A stretch of 54,060 nucleotides of DNA from CAZUAQ01 sp964618455 (lineage in GTDB: Bacteria > Planctomycetota > Phycisphaerae > UBA1845 > PWPN01). The stretch covers positions 1-54,060 of the forward strand of contig CAZUAQ010000040.1 of NCBI GenBank assembly GCA_964618455.1. The letters run 5' to 3'. Below the pieces are notes generated by a model that ran no database searches, was not told where the DNA came from, and saw only the letters and a list, made by a program, of their open reading frames with translations. The position numbers and the translations under genes were made by a program. Below, piece by piece: positions 1 to 8,984 of the stretch (position 1 is the stretch's first letter; each line of letters opens with the position of its first letter).

Positions 1-354
1 GACCCCGAGGGCGCAACCTAACAGGCGCCGAACATCAAGGGTTTTCTACAGAGCCTTCCTGAGTCCTTTTTCGCGTTTTGCCGACACGCCTCTCGTGTCG
101 GACAGCCGGTTTACGGGCTCGGGGTGGAAACCTTTCGCGGACTTTGAAAAAAAGCTGAGGCAATTTTCGAGGGTTCCGATAAATCCAAGGAGCAGGCAGG
201 GTTTCGGGCAGAACTCGGCTCGAATCGACGCCGCTGCCGGACGTCTTCCGTGAGATTCTGACGCGGACACGCCCGGGCTTTATAATGGCGTATCGACGGG
301 ACCCGTCCCGGGTGACGGGCCCTGAAACTCGGATGAGAAAGCAGAGGTTCCGGT
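1..354. other. Non-coding leader region
   Basis: No convincing gene is seen here. The stretch holds an 8-bp perfect inverted repeat (CCGACACG at 81-88, CGTGTCGG at 94-101, 5-nt loop) without a following T run on either strand, and a candidate promoter near 257-286 for the gene starting at 355. Small minus-strand frames across it overlap that gene and look like shadows. Confidence 0.5.
257..286 (+). promoter_or_regulatory. Candidate sigma70 promoter for the Asp-box protein
   Basis: A perfect TATAAT lies at 281-286. A weak -35-like TCTGAC sits at 257-262 with an 18-nt spacer. It is about 70 bases upstream of the start codon at 355. The -10 is strong and the -35 poor, so this is a suggestion only. 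Confidence 0.35.
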
Positions 355-2109
355 ATGCGTAGACGAGCGATGGCGGCGAGCTTGGTGCTGATGGCAGTGA
401 CGCCGGTGTGGGGGCAGTTCACGGGAACGATCATCACGCCCAGCTTCGTGAACACCAACGCCGAGACGGACACGGGGCAGGATCGACTGGCGCGGATCGC
501 CACGGACGGCCTTGGCCGGTGGCTCGTGGCGTGGGAATCCTCGAACAGCCTGAGCGGGATCGGGGCCGACTACGACATCGTCTACGCCCTGAGCGTGGAC
601 AACGGTTTGACGTGGTCGAACCCCTCGGCATTGAACTCGAATGCCGCCACCGATGCGCTCGACGACGGCAACGTGGTCCTCGGGACCGACGGCGCCGGGA
701 CATGGCTGGCGGTGTGGGAGACGAATGACGAAGTGGGGGGCACGCTGGGGCTGGACGACGATCTGCTGTACGCGCGCAGCACGGACGGCGGATTGACATG
801 GTCGGCGGTGGCGCCGTTGAATCTCAATGCGACGACGGATTCCGGACAGGACACCATGGCGGCGCTGGCGACGGACGGCGAGGGCAACTGGGCGGTGGTG
901 TGGTCGTCGACGGAGGACCTCGGCGGCGGGATCGGCGTGGATCGCGACATCTTCATCGCGTTCAGCATTGACAACGGCGCGTCGTGGTCGCAGCCGTTCG
1001 TGTTCAATCAGAACGCAGCCACGGATACGAGCGACGACGAAGGGCCGACGATTGCCAACGACGGCGAGGGGGTCTGGCTCGTGGCGTGGACGACGGAAGA
1101 CAGCCTGGGAGATACGATCGGGACGGACCAGGATCTGCTGTTTTCGCGGAGCACGGACAACCTCAGTTCGCAGTCGTTTCCGACGGTGCTGAACGTGACC
1201 GCCAATTCGGACGGCAATCAGCCGGACCGCGACGTCGTGATCAGCGCCGACGGCTTCGGCAACTGGGTGGCGGTGTGGGAAGGCGTCGTGACCTCGGGGA
1301 ACCAGGATATCTTTTACGCCTTCAGCAGTGACGATGGAGAGACATGGTCGGCGCCGGAGGTGCTGAATACGGCGCTGGCGACGGTGCCGGGCCCTGAGTT
1401 TTCGCCGCAGGTGACGACGGATGGCGACGGCCGGTTCATTACCGTGTGGTCATCGGATGCCAACGTCGATGGCGAAGCGGGGGCGGATCGGGATCTGCTG
1501 GTGTCGCTGAGCGAGGATGGCGGGGCGACGTGGAGCGAGGCCGTGCTGCTGAACAGCAATGCCACGGTGGATACCGGGACGGATGACTTTCCGCGGATCG
1601 CCGCCGACGGAAGCGGGTTCTGGGGGATCGTGTGGATGACGAATGAGCGGTTCACGCCCACGGCGGGGGCGGACTACGACATCGCCACGACGGGGATCAT
1701 TTTGCCGGACTGCAACGACAACGGACTTCCCGACGGGAGCGACATTGCCGCCGGCAACAGCGAGGACTGCGACGACAACGGCGTGCCGGATGAGTGCGAG
1801 GCCGACTCGGACGGCGACGGCCGCATTGACGGGTGCGACAGTTGCCCGGACGACGAGAACAAGACCGCGCCGGGGACGTGCGGCTGCGGCTTCGCCGACG
1901 AGGACACCGATGGCGACGGCGTGGTGGATTGTCCGGACGGCAGCGGCGGAGATGGCGATGGAGGCGGTGATGGTGGCAGCGGGGGCGACGATGGTGGAGA
2001 CTCGGATCCGCCGGCGATCTCCTGCGGCAGCGGCGGCTTCGCCACACTGAGCGCGATGCCGCTGATGATGCTGGGGGCGTGGATGGGACGGCGCCGCTGG
2101 GCGCGGTGA
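355..2109 (+). CDS. Secreted sialidase-like Asp-box (BNR) repeat protein with C-terminal sorting signal
   Basis: 584 residues. An N-terminal signal peptide (residues 1-20, ending near VWGQF) is followed by at least five BNR/Asp-box units of the form S-x-D-x-G-x-T/S-W (for example SVDNGLTW, STDGGLTW, SEDGGATW), as in sialidase-type beta-propellers. After the propeller comes an Asp-rich calcium-binding segment (DCNDNGLPD, DSDGDGRIDGC, DTDGDGVVDC) like thrombospondin type 3 repeats, then a Gly/Asp linker. The C-terminus has Cys-Gly-Ser-Gly, a hydrophobic stretch and a basic tail RRRWAR, which resembles MYXO-CTERM-type sorting signals. Export and surface display are inferred. No catalytic sialidase residues (Arg triad) could be identified, so enzymatic activity is doubtful. 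The ATG at 370 is an alternative start. Confidence 0.75.
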   Translation: MRRRAMAASLVLMAVTPVWGQFTGTIITPSFVNTNAETDTGQDRLARIATDGLGRWLVAWESSNSLSGIGADYDIVYALSVDNGLTWSNPSALNSNAATDALDDGNVVLGTDGAGTWLAVWETNDEVGGTLGLDDDLLYARSTDGGLTWSAVAPLNLNATTDSGQDTMAALATDGEGNWAVVWSSTEDLGGGIGVDRDIFIAFSIDNGASWSQPFVFNQNAATDTSDDEGPTIANDGEGVWLVAWTTEDSLGDTIGTDQDLLFSRSTDNLSSQSFPTVLNVTANSDGNQPDRDVVISADGFGNWVAVWEGVVTSGNQDIFYAFSSDDGETWSAPEVLNTALATVPGPEFSPQVTTDGDGRFITVWSSDANVDGEAGADRDLLVSLSEDGGATWSEAVLLNSNATVDTGTDDFPRIAADGSGFWGIVWMTNERFTPTAGADYDIATTGIILPDCNDNGLPDGSDIAAGNSEDCDDNGVPDECEADSDGDGRIDGCDSCPDDENKTAPGTCGCGFADEDTDGDGVVDCPDGSGGDGDGGGDGGSGGDDGGDSDPPAISCGSGGFATLSAMPLMMLGAWMGRRRWAR

Positions 2110-2252
2110 GCACATTGCGCGACATCCATCACCTGGCATTCTCTCGATGACATAAGCATTCAATACTTCATTCGTAAACCCGGGATTTGAGATCCTGGGC
2201 CCCCCGATGTCAGTGACTCATTGTCTTCCGCAAGACGGCTGTTCTGCACGCA

Positions 2253-2281
2253 TTGACGATAGGTTCGCGTCCGCCTAGTAT
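2253..2281 (+). promoter_or_regulatory. Probable sigma70 promoter of the cupin lipoprotein gene
   Basis: TTGACG (2253-2258) and TAGTAT (2276-2281) are separated by exactly 17 nt. The pair lies about 60 bases upstream of the ATG at 2342. Both hexamers are close to consensus. Confidence 0.5.
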
Positions 2282-2341
2282 TACAATCCGTTGATTCGTA
2301 ATACACCTTGTCCTGGGACAGCTTATTCGGGAGGTCTCTCC

Positions 2342-3046
2342 ATGATCGCGACTCGCTTGACGGTATTACTGACGTCTCTTCTGAGCATAAGTCTGCTGGC
2401 CGGCTGCTCGCAGCATCGCCACGATCACCATGACCATCATCACGACCATGACCACGATCACATGCACTCGTCGTCCTCCGATCAGGAGATCGTGGTTGAG
2501 CCGAAGACGGCGCACCTGCCGGAGCGGGTCGTGCTCGCGCCGGGGGTGACGGTGATTCCTGATGTGACGGATCATGACAGGATTCCCGGCGTCGATACGC
2601 TGGAGGGACGATTCGGGCCGCTGCTGCTGAACGACAACTCGACGGTCTACTTCATGGAGATGGTGCCGGGCTTCTACATTCACGACCATCCGCACCGCTC
2701 GCGGACGGTGATCTACACCGCCACCGGCAACTGGGTGCTGTGCAGCGAGGGTAACCGCACCGTGATGGAGCAGGGCAGCCTGTTCGTGTTCGAGCCGAAC
2801 CGGCCGACGGGTTACGAAGTGCCGTTCGAGGAGAAGGCGATGATCCTGATCTTCGAGGTCACGGACGAGCCTGCGGACCCCGCCGAGTTCATGGAGGGCT
2901 TGCGCGGATTGCGCGACCGGCTGAAAGAGCGTCATGACAACGGCATGCCGTTCTTCCTGCACGAGCTCGAGCCCGATCACCCGGCGCGTGAATTCGCCCG
3001 GCAGGTCAATCCCGCCTTCGCCCGTAAGCTGGATACGGAGCAGTGA
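2342..3046 (+). CDS. His-rich cupin-like lipoprotein
   Basis: 234 residues. The ATG at 2342 is chosen because GGGAGG precedes it and it directly starts a lipoprotein signal peptide ending in the lipobox LLAGC (Cys22). Just after the lipidated Cys is a His/Asp-rich tract (about residues 25-40, 12 or so His), a likely metal-binding segment. The rest is a single cupin-type beta-barrel: FYIHDHPHRSRT gives the metal-ligand His cluster, and GSLFVFEPNRPTGYEV the second cupin motif. It probably binds a divalent metal at the cell envelope. Substrate and role are unknown. It is separate from its neighbours and has its own promoter. Confidence 0.6.
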   Translation: MIATRLTVLLTSLLSISLLAGCSQHRHDHHDHHHDHDHDHMHSSSSDQEIVVEPKTAHLPERVVLAPGVTVIPDVTDHDRIPGVDTLEGRFGPLLLNDNSTVYFMEMVPGFYIHDHPHRSRTVIYTATGNWVLCSEGNRTVMEQGSLFVFEPNRPTGYEVPFEEKAMILIFEVTDEPADPAEFMEGLRGLRDRLKERHDNGMPFFLHELEPDHPAREFARQVNPAFARKLDTEQ

Positions 3047-3229
3047 CGGGAGGCGGGGACGGCCCATCCAGGCTTCTCACTCACGTTTAAGATTGATCTG
3101 CTGCGGTGTACATGGAACCTGGATTTGGTAGGCTACCTGCCTGCACATTTGCCGCATCGTGCCGCCCGCTCGCGTCGTTACCTCACGCGAGCGCGGTGAT
3201 CCGGCGGCGTCGCAGTCAGGGAGTCGTCC

Positions 3230-4102
3230 ATGGACAAGAGTCCCATCATCATCATCGGCGCGGGGCGAAGCGGATCGACGCTGCTGCACCACATGATCTG
3301 CCGGCATCCGCGCCTGGCATGGTTGACCACGACGCTCATCCGGTTTCCGTCCAAGCCGCATTGGAATCGGGTTCTACTGCGTGCGGCGGACCTACCGCTG
3401 ATCGGCCCTGCGTTGCGAAGCAAGAGCGAAGGCCGCGAGGTCTACCCGTTCTGGAATCGCCTGTTCCCGGGGTTTTCCACGCCCTGTCGTGACCTGGTCG
3501 CTGCCGACCTGACCGTATCCACCCAACGCAGACTTCAGGAAGCGCTGCAGCAATGCGTGACCGCCAAGCGCGACCGGTTGCTCATCAAGATCACCGGCTG
3601 GCCGCGCATCGGGCTGATGAAGGCGCTGTTCGACGATGCGAAGTTCGTCCACGTGCGGCGTGACGGTCGGGCGTTCGCGTACTCGGTCATGCAGATGCCG
3701 TGGTGGCACGGATGGGGCGGGCCGGAGAAGTGGCGATGGGGGCCGCTGACGCGCGAGCAGCAGGCGTTGTGGGAGCGGCACGATCGCTCGTTCCTGGTGC
3801 TGGCGGGGATTCAGTGGATCAAGATGATGGAGGCCATGGATCACGCGAAGTCGCTCGTGGATGATCGCCAACTGCTCGAGGTGGATTACGAAGATCTCTG
3901 CGAGGATCCGCATGGCGTGATGGATGGCATTCTGAAGTTCACGGGGCTGGGGTGGGAGCCCGCGTTTGAGCACGCCATCCGCGCGTGGAAAGTCAGCAGC
4001 GCCAACACCAAGTGGAAGACCGACCTCACGCCCGAGCAGCAGGAGACATTGCAGAGCGCGCTGGGCGAATACCTGGAGAAGTACGGGTACGGGCACAAAT
4101 GA
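3230..4102 (+). CDS. Sulfotransferase family protein
   Basis: 290 residues. The N-terminus IIIIGAGRSGSTLLHHM is the 5'-phosphosulfate-binding loop of PAPS-dependent sulfotransferases. The middle part VHVRRDGRAFAYSV matches the second nucleotide-binding motif (R-D-x-R/G-x-x-x-S) that binds the 3'-phosphate, and VDYEDLCEDP is typical of the family's C-terminal half. It should transfer sulfate from PAPS to a hydroxyl or amine of an unknown acceptor such as a glycan, lipid or peptide. Length is normal for bacterial Sulfotransfer_1/3 members. No signal peptide is seen, so it is probably cytoplasmic. It stands alone. Confidence 0.8.
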   Translation: MDKSPIIIIGAGRSGSTLLHHMICRHPRLAWLTTTLIRFPSKPHWNRVLLRAADLPLIGPALRSKSEGREVYPFWNRLFPGFSTPCRDLVAADLTVSTQRRLQEALQQCVTAKRDRLLIKITGWPRIGLMKALFDDAKFVHVRRDGRAFAYSVMQMPWWHGWGGPEKWRWGPLTREQQALWERHDRSFLVLAGIQWIKMMEAMDHAKSLVDDRQLLEVDYEDLCEDPHGVMDGILKFTGLGWEPAFEHAIRAWKVSSANTKWKTDLTPEQQETLQSALGEYLEKYGYGHK

Positions 4103-4189
4103 CGGGCTACAATACGGCTGTGTGGGGGTATGGTTCCGAGATCAATCGGGTGGTTCTCCTGGACCTTCGGGGCGGTAGCATTTCATCGT

Positions 4190-5245
4190 ATGAAAACGTT
4201 TTCATGCAGTTGCGGCGCGAGGATTTTCTTTGAGAACACCCGGTGCCTGGCATGTGATCGCGCGTTGGGGTTCTGCCCGGCCTGCATGACGCTGACCGCC
4301 CTCGCGCCCTTGGAGAACGGGCAGTATCAGTGCGAGCAGGCCGACTGCGGCGAGACGTTGATCCTGTGTCACAACTACGATGTCGAGCAGGTCTGCAACC
4401 GGTGCGTGATTGCAGTACCGCCGGGGCAGCCGGGCGCGACGCTGTGCGACTGCTGCCGCCACAACCAGATGGTGCCCGATCTGTCCGTCGAGGGGAACCG
4501 GCCGAAGTGGGCGCGGCTGGAGGCGGCGAAGCGGCGACTGTTCTACACGCTCGACATGTTGAACCTGCCGCGTGGCCGTGAAGGGGAGGCGGTCTCGCCG
4601 GCGTTGACGTTCGACTTCAAGGCGGACGTCAGCGGGGCCGGCGGCTTCTGGCAGCCGATGGGTGCGGAGCGCGTGTATACCGGCCATCGAGAGGGAACCA
4701 TCACCATCAACATCCGTGAGGCCGACGTGGTCGAGCGCGAGAAGCTGCGCGTCGCCATGGGCGAGAAACACCGGACGCTCATCGGCCACTTCCGCCACGA
4801 GATCGGGCATTACTACTGGGCGGTTCTCGTGCGCGGGCGCGAGGAGATGGAACCACGCTTCCGCGCGGTGTTCGGCGATCACGACGCCGTGGCCTATCAG
4901 GACGCGCTGAACCGTTACTACGACGAAGGACCGCCTGCGGACTGGGCCGAACACTTTCCGACGGAGTACGCCGCCATGCATCCGTGGGAAGATTTTGCCG
5001 AGACGTTCGCGCTCTACCTGGAGATGGTGGACACGCTGGACACCGCCCGGCACATGGAGCTCGGTGGTCCCGGCGTGCTCGACACGTGTGGCCCGATGAT
5101 CGACGCGTACCAGCGCCTGGGTGTTGCGGTGAACGAACTGAACCGGTCAATGGGGCTGAAGGACCTCGTGACCCGGCGGTTCAATCCGCCGGTGATCGAG
5201 AAGCTGCACTTCGTGCATGACGTGGTGCAGGGAAACGGGGCGTGA
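4190..5245 (+). CDS. Zinc-ribbon, putative zinc metallopeptidase (COG4307-like)
   Basis: 351 residues, starting at the ATG at 4190, where the conserved N-terminal zinc ribbon (MKTFSCSCG, then several CxxC pairs to about residue 95) begins. The C-terminal half carries HEIGH at residues 203-207, the HExxH zinc site of a gluzincin/minigluzincin-type peptidase, followed by EYAAMHPWEDFAETFALYL with candidate third-ligand acidic or His residues. This order matches the family annotated as putative zinc-binding metallopeptidase. No signal peptide is present, so it is likely cytoplasmic. Substrate is unknown. An upstream in-frame ATG at 4130 would add 20 residues with no family character. Confidence 0.75.
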   Translation: MKTFSCSCGARIFFENTRCLACDRALGFCPACMTLTALAPLENGQYQCEQADCGETLILCHNYDVEQVCNRCVIAVPPGQPGATLCDCCRHNQMVPDLSVEGNRPKWARLEAAKRRLFYTLDMLNLPRGREGEAVSPALTFDFKADVSGAGGFWQPMGAERVYTGHREGTITINIREADVVEREKLRVAMGEKHRTLIGHFRHEIGHYYWAVLVRGREEMEPRFRAVFGDHDAVAYQDALNRYYDEGPPADWAEHFPTEYAAMHPWEDFAETFALYLEMVDTLDTARHMELGGPGVLDTCGPMIDAYQRLGVAVNELNRSMGLKDLVTRRFNPPVIEKLHFVHDVVQGNGA

Positions 5246-5346
5246 ATGAGTCGTCTCCCGCCTCGCAGGCTGCTTTGTGTCTCTTGAAAGTCTTGTGGCT
5301 TTTCATTCAAGGCAAAAGGGAAGGCCGGTCTTATCTCATCATGAAG

Positions 5347-7212
5347 TCACGGTTGAGAGACGGCGGGCGAAGTGTCTTCGTCGCCGATGAAGCGCACCGT
5401 CATCTGCAGGTCGATGGGAAGCTGAAGTTCCCCGGTGTCGAGTTCGATGAGGACCTCGCGGACCTTGGTGTCCTGCTGTTCGGTGGTGCGTTGCGTGCGG
5501 ATGGTCTTGCGGCCCATCATCGGTTCGAGGTGGACCACACGGCCGTGAAGCACGCGCTCGCCGAACGCCTCGGCGGTGGCTTCGACGTGCTGGCCGACGC
5601 GGACGCGCTCGATGTCCGCTTCATCGACCTCGGCGCGGAGGCGGACATCGTCGAGATTGCCGATGCTGAGAATGGGCACGTTCACTTCCGGGTCGACGAC
5701 CTCGCCGGGTTCGAGGTGGCGGTACACGACGTGACCGTCCAGCGGGCTCTTAATGGTCAGCAGCCCCAACTCCGTGCGGGCGAGTTCCAATGCCGCCTGG
5801 GCACTATCGACCTGCGCTTTCGCCACGTTCAGTTCCGCCTCGGTCGGCCCGCTCTGAGAGATGGTTCGCGCCTGCCGAGCCTGTTCCAGTTCGCTCGCGG
5901 CAAGGCGAAGTTCCTCCTCGGCGTCATCGAGTTCGACCTGCAGCGCCGTCTTCTTCTCGAAGAGATCGCGGATGCGCTTGAGTTCGCGCTCGGCCCGGTC
6001 GTACCGCGCCTGGGCGTACTCCACGCGCGCTTCCGCGCGGGCCTGCTCCTCGGGCCGATCCCACGCGACCAACTCGGACAGCCGGGCCTTGGCCAGGGCA
6101 AGTTCCGCCTCCGCTTCGGCCACGGCGGCCCGGGCGGTGGCTTCGTCGATCTGCACCAGCGGCTCGCCGACGTGAATCGCATCGCCCGCCTGCTTATGAA
6201 TGGCCTCGATCCGCCCGCGACGCTCGCTGCGCAGTTCGACCAGCTTATTGCTCGGTTCAACGACGGCGGGAGCGGCGGCAACGTACGGTGTGGTCGATCC
6301 CGACGCGGGCTGCGTGGCGGGAGAAAGCGAGGAAGGCGCAGAGTTCTCGGAAGCTCCGGTCGGCAGCGCACCCCACGGCACGACCTTGCCCACCATCCAG
6401 CCGAGGATCAGCATCACCGCACATAACGCGAGTACTCCCCACCTCGCCACGCCGCGTCGGCGAGGACCGCGCCGCGAGGTTTGTGAAGATTGCGGACCGG
6501 AGGGAGGCGGTGTCATGTCGGGCTCCCGTTTGCGGGCGTCGTTGACGATGCGTCCATCGAGCAGGCTCACGATTCTATCGGCATAAGGCTCGAGGCGGGA
6601 GTCATGCGAGACGACGACCACCGCCTTGCCCTTCTCGTGGGCCAGCCTTTCGAGGCTTTCGATCACCTCGCGGGCGTTCTCCCAGTCGAGATTGGCGGTC
6701 GGCTCGTCGGCCAGCACGAGTTGACCGGGCGAGGCGAGGGCCCGGGCGATGGCGACGCGCTGCCGTTCACCGCCACTGAGCTGTGAGGGCAGATGGTTGC
6801 CGCGCTCCTTCAGGTTCACGTCCGCCAGGTGAGTTTGTGCCAGGGCTGGCGAGAAGCGTTCCTGTTCACCGAGCATGCCCGCCAGGGCGACGTTGTCCTC
6901 CGCGGTGAGCGCGTCGAGCAGGTTGTACACCTGGAACACCATGGCAACGTGGTCGCGGCGGCGCTCGGTCAATGCGGACTGCGTGAGATTCTCCACGCGC
7001 TGCCCGCCGATCCAGATCTCGCCCGCGTCCGCCGTCTGCAGCAGGCCGATGATATGCAGCAGGGTCGTTTTGCCGCTGCCGGAAGGCCCTTCGATGAGCG
7101 TGAGTTCCCCCGCGTTCAATTCCAGAGATACGTCGTCGAGCGCGCGGACTTCCATCCGGCCGTGGCCATACGTCTTCGAGACGTCGACGATGCGTGCGGG
7201 GGCAACGGTCAT
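5347..7212 (-). CDS. ABC exporter ATPase fused in frame to HlyD/MacA-like adaptor
   Basis: 621 residues read without a stop. Residues 1-232 are an ABC ATPase of the LolD/MacB/DevA type: Walker A GPSGSGKT (42-49), signature LSGGE (145-149), Walker B LVLADEP (165-171), H-loop SHD (202-204). Residue 233 is Met, followed by a basic linker, one membrane helix (about 257-275), a periplasmic coiled coil (about 340-440) and lipoyl/beta-barrel adaptor segments (LTIKSPLDGHVVYRHLEPG; VRLRAEVDEADIERV). Topology is feasible: ATPase in the cytosol, adaptor in the periplasm. A ribosome site GGGAG precedes the internal ATG at 6516, so a second, adaptor-only product is possible. The start at 7212 overlaps the permease stop by 4 bp (ATGA), so it is coupled to the permease gene. 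With the permease it forms a DevBCA/MacAB-like exporter of unknown substrate. Confidence 0.8.
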   Translation of the reverse strand: MTVAPARIVDVSKTYGHGRMEVRALDDVSLELNAGELTLIEGPSGSGKTTLLHIIGLLQTADAGEIWIGGQRVENLTQSALTERRRDHVAMVFQVYNLLDALTAEDNVALAGMLGEQERFSPALAQTHLADVNLKERGNHLPSQLSGGERQRVAIARALASPGQLVLADEPTANLDWENAREVIESLERLAHEKGKAVVVVSHDSRLEPYADRIVSLLDGRIVNDARKREPDMTPPPSGPQSSQTSRRGPRRRGVARWGVLALCAVMLILGWMVGKVVPWGALPTGASENSAPSSLSPATQPASGSTTPYVAAAPAVVEPSNKLVELRSERRGRIEAIHKQAGDAIHVGEPLVQIDEATARAAVAEAEAELALAKARLSELVAWDRPEEQARAEARVEYAQARYDRAERELKRIRDLFEKKTALQVELDDAEEELRLAASELEQARQARTISQSGPTEAELNVAKAQVDSAQAALELARTELGLLTIKSPLDGHVVYRHLEPGEVVDPEVNVPILSIGNLDDVRLRAEVDEADIERVRVGQHVEATAEAFGERVLHGRVVHLEPMMGRKTIRTQRTTEQQDTKVREVLIELDTGELQLPIDLQMTVRFIGDEDTSPAVSQP

Positions 7213-8342
7213 CGGAACACCTCCGCCGGGGCGAGCCGAAAGACGCGCCACGCCGCCGCAAGGCTTGCTGTCACGCACATCACCAGCGTTAACGGCAGCA
7301 GGATCAGCAGCAGGCCCGGCGGCATGTTCATGTTGACCGACGTGCCGCCCGACCCGGCCACCGAGGAGATCACCAGGCTTCCCGCGCAGCCGAAGACATA
7401 GCCGATCACCGCCACGATCACGCCCTGGGCGATGACCACGCCGGCCACGAAACCGTTGCGAAAACCGAGCGCCTTGAGAATGGCGTACTCGCGCAGTTTG
7501 ACCAGCACGCCGGTGACGAACGTCTGGCCGACGATGGTCATGCCGACGACCAGCGCCAGAAACGCCATGAGCAGCAACGACATGCCCATGCCCGTGCCCA
7601 TGACCCAGTACCGCCAGCTTCGCCCGGCGAACTCGTCCCGGGTGAGCACTTCGACGTCGGGCAGGCGTTGCTGCAACTGGCGGCGCACGGTGGCGATGTC
7701 GGCGCCGGGCTCGCACTTGACCATGACGAACGTGGTCTCGTCGGCATCGAGCTTGGCGAAGTCGAGGGCGGCTTCATACGACGTGAACGCATACGGCGTG
7801 GGGGTGAAGGAACTCATGCCCTCGGCGAATCCGGCGACGAATATACGATGGCCGTTGAGTTCGCCGCGGGCCTGCTCGCGCCACGGTCGGCCCGGCTCGC
7901 CGAAGCGGAAGCGCTCACGCTGATCAAAGACAACGCCGCGACCGTACCCGGTTTTCATGCGGATGTGTCGGGTATCGATGGGCAGCCACGCGCGGTCGGT
8001 ATCGAGCCCGACGACGATGACCGATTCCTGCCGTCCGGAGGGAAAACGCAGCACGCTGAACCCGACCGCCATGCGCCCCGTGGCGGCCACACCGGGCACG
8101 CCGAGCGCCTGGTAGCGGCGTCGGCTCGGCATCGGCGCGGAGAAGTCGGCGTTGGATGCCTTGTAGGGCACGATCCAGAGGTCGCCGTCGATGCGCTGGG
8201 CCAGCAGCGACGAGCTCTCGATCGCCCCGAGAAAGATGGCCGCCTGCACCGCCATGAGCACCACGGCGAAGACCAGCCCCACCAGCGCAATCGCGAATCG
8301 CACCTTGTCCCGCGCCAGGTTGTACCACGCAATCCGCCACAT
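7209..8342 (-). CDS. ABC exporter permease, FtsX/DevC-like
   Basis: 377 residues. There is an N-terminal membrane helix (about residues 17-38), a large periplasmic domain (about 45-245), then three helices in the C-terminal FtsX domain (about 255-375), including the conserved segment LREYAILKALGFRNGFVAGVV. This is the MacB/DevC permease layout with four helices. It is the first gene of a two-gene minus-strand operon and overlaps the ATPase-adaptor gene by 4 bp. Substrate cannot be read from sequence; the DevBCA relatives export glycolipids and MacB relatives export peptides or drugs. Confidence 0.85.
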   Translation of the reverse strand: MWRIAWYNLARDKVRFAIALVGLVFAVVLMAVQAAIFLGAIESSSLLAQRIDGDLWIVPYKASNADFSAPMPSRRRYQALGVPGVAATGRMAVGFSVLRFPSGRQESVIVVGLDTDRAWLPIDTRHIRMKTGYGRGVVFDQRERFRFGEPGRPWREQARGELNGHRIFVAGFAEGMSSFTPTPYAFTSYEAALDFAKLDADETTFVMVKCEPGADIATVRRQLQQRLPDVEVLTRDEFAGRSWRYWVMGTGMGMSLLLMAFLALVVGMTIVGQTFVTGVLVKLREYAILKALGFRNGFVAGVVIAQGVIVAVIGYVFGCAGSLVISSVAGSGGTSVNMNMPPGLLLILLPLTLVMCVTASLAAAWRVFRLAPAEVFR

Positions 8343-8541
8343 GGATCGGCCTTTATTGCTGTTTCAAGAGACGTGGGAGCGGCTCGACCTCGAACCTGAA
8401 GCCACCGTTGATCGTGGCTCATCATACGCCGCATGGCTTGGGTTTTCACCGGGACGCAGATTCGAACCGGAATGACGAGTTGAAATCGATCGACATCACG
8501 CGATCAAGGAGCGGGCCGGGTGGAAAATGCACCTGGGAAGA

Positions 8542-8817
8542 TTACTTGATGAATTCCGCCAATTGCGGCACGGCCTGCACGTCGGGTGTAGGGACCATCG
8601 TGATGCAGTTCCAGGGGCAGACCTGGGCACAGAGCTTGCAGCCGATGCAGACGGGCAGGTCGATGCTGCAGATGCCCATGGCGTAGCCGGGGTGGTCAGG
8701 ATCCGCCACCTTGTGGATGCAATCGACGGGGCAGACCGTCAGACAGGCCTCGCAGCCGGTGCAGAGATCCTCATCCAGGATCGCGAGCTGTTTCGGTAAC
8801 TTCTTTTTCTTGGCCAT
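8542..8817 (-). CDS. Two-cluster [4Fe-4S] ferredoxin
   Basis: 91 residues. Two CxxCxxCxxxCP motifs are visible: CTGCEACLTVCPVDC and CIGCKLCAQVCPWNC, enough for two [4Fe-4S] clusters. The basic start MAKKKKLPKQ follows GGAGACGG in the leader, which supports the ATG at 8817 rather than the longer reading frame. It acts as a soluble low-potential electron carrier; the partner is unknown. It stands alone, with about 165 bp to the divergent SDR gene, and the longer spacer PDHPGYAMGIC between the motifs is as in 2[4Fe-4S] ferredoxins related to RnfB/NuoI-type domains. Confidence 0.9.
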   Translation of the reverse strand: MAKKKKLPKQLAILDEDLCTGCEACLTVCPVDCIHKVADPDHPGYAMGICSIDLPVCIGCKLCAQVCPWNCITMVPTPDVQAVPQLAEFIK

Positions 8818-8984
8818 GATGCATCCGTCTCCGGCGGAACTTACGGGGCAGCGAACTCCGCGATGCACCCGTATCGTAGCGCGTCGGCGAGGGATTCTCA
8901 AGCGGCGGGGCGGCCGGTGGGTCTCGCCCGGGGAGGAGGTTTCGGCTATCATGCCCGCCTTCCGGATCGAGATGAGGAGAGATC

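Noticed and set aside
81..101. Hairpin in the first 100 bases as a terminator
   Set aside because: 8-bp stem is present but no T run follows on either strand.
5242..6426. 394-residue plus-strand frame
   Set aside because: It lies over the adaptor gene on the other strand and has shadow-type Leu/Arg/Asp composition and no motif.
7209..7716. Extending the ATPase-adaptor protein upstream to 7716
   Set aside because: The extra 168 codons run antiphase through the permease gene and are Arg/His/Gly-rich shadow sequence; the start at 7212 overlaps the permease stop in a normal way.
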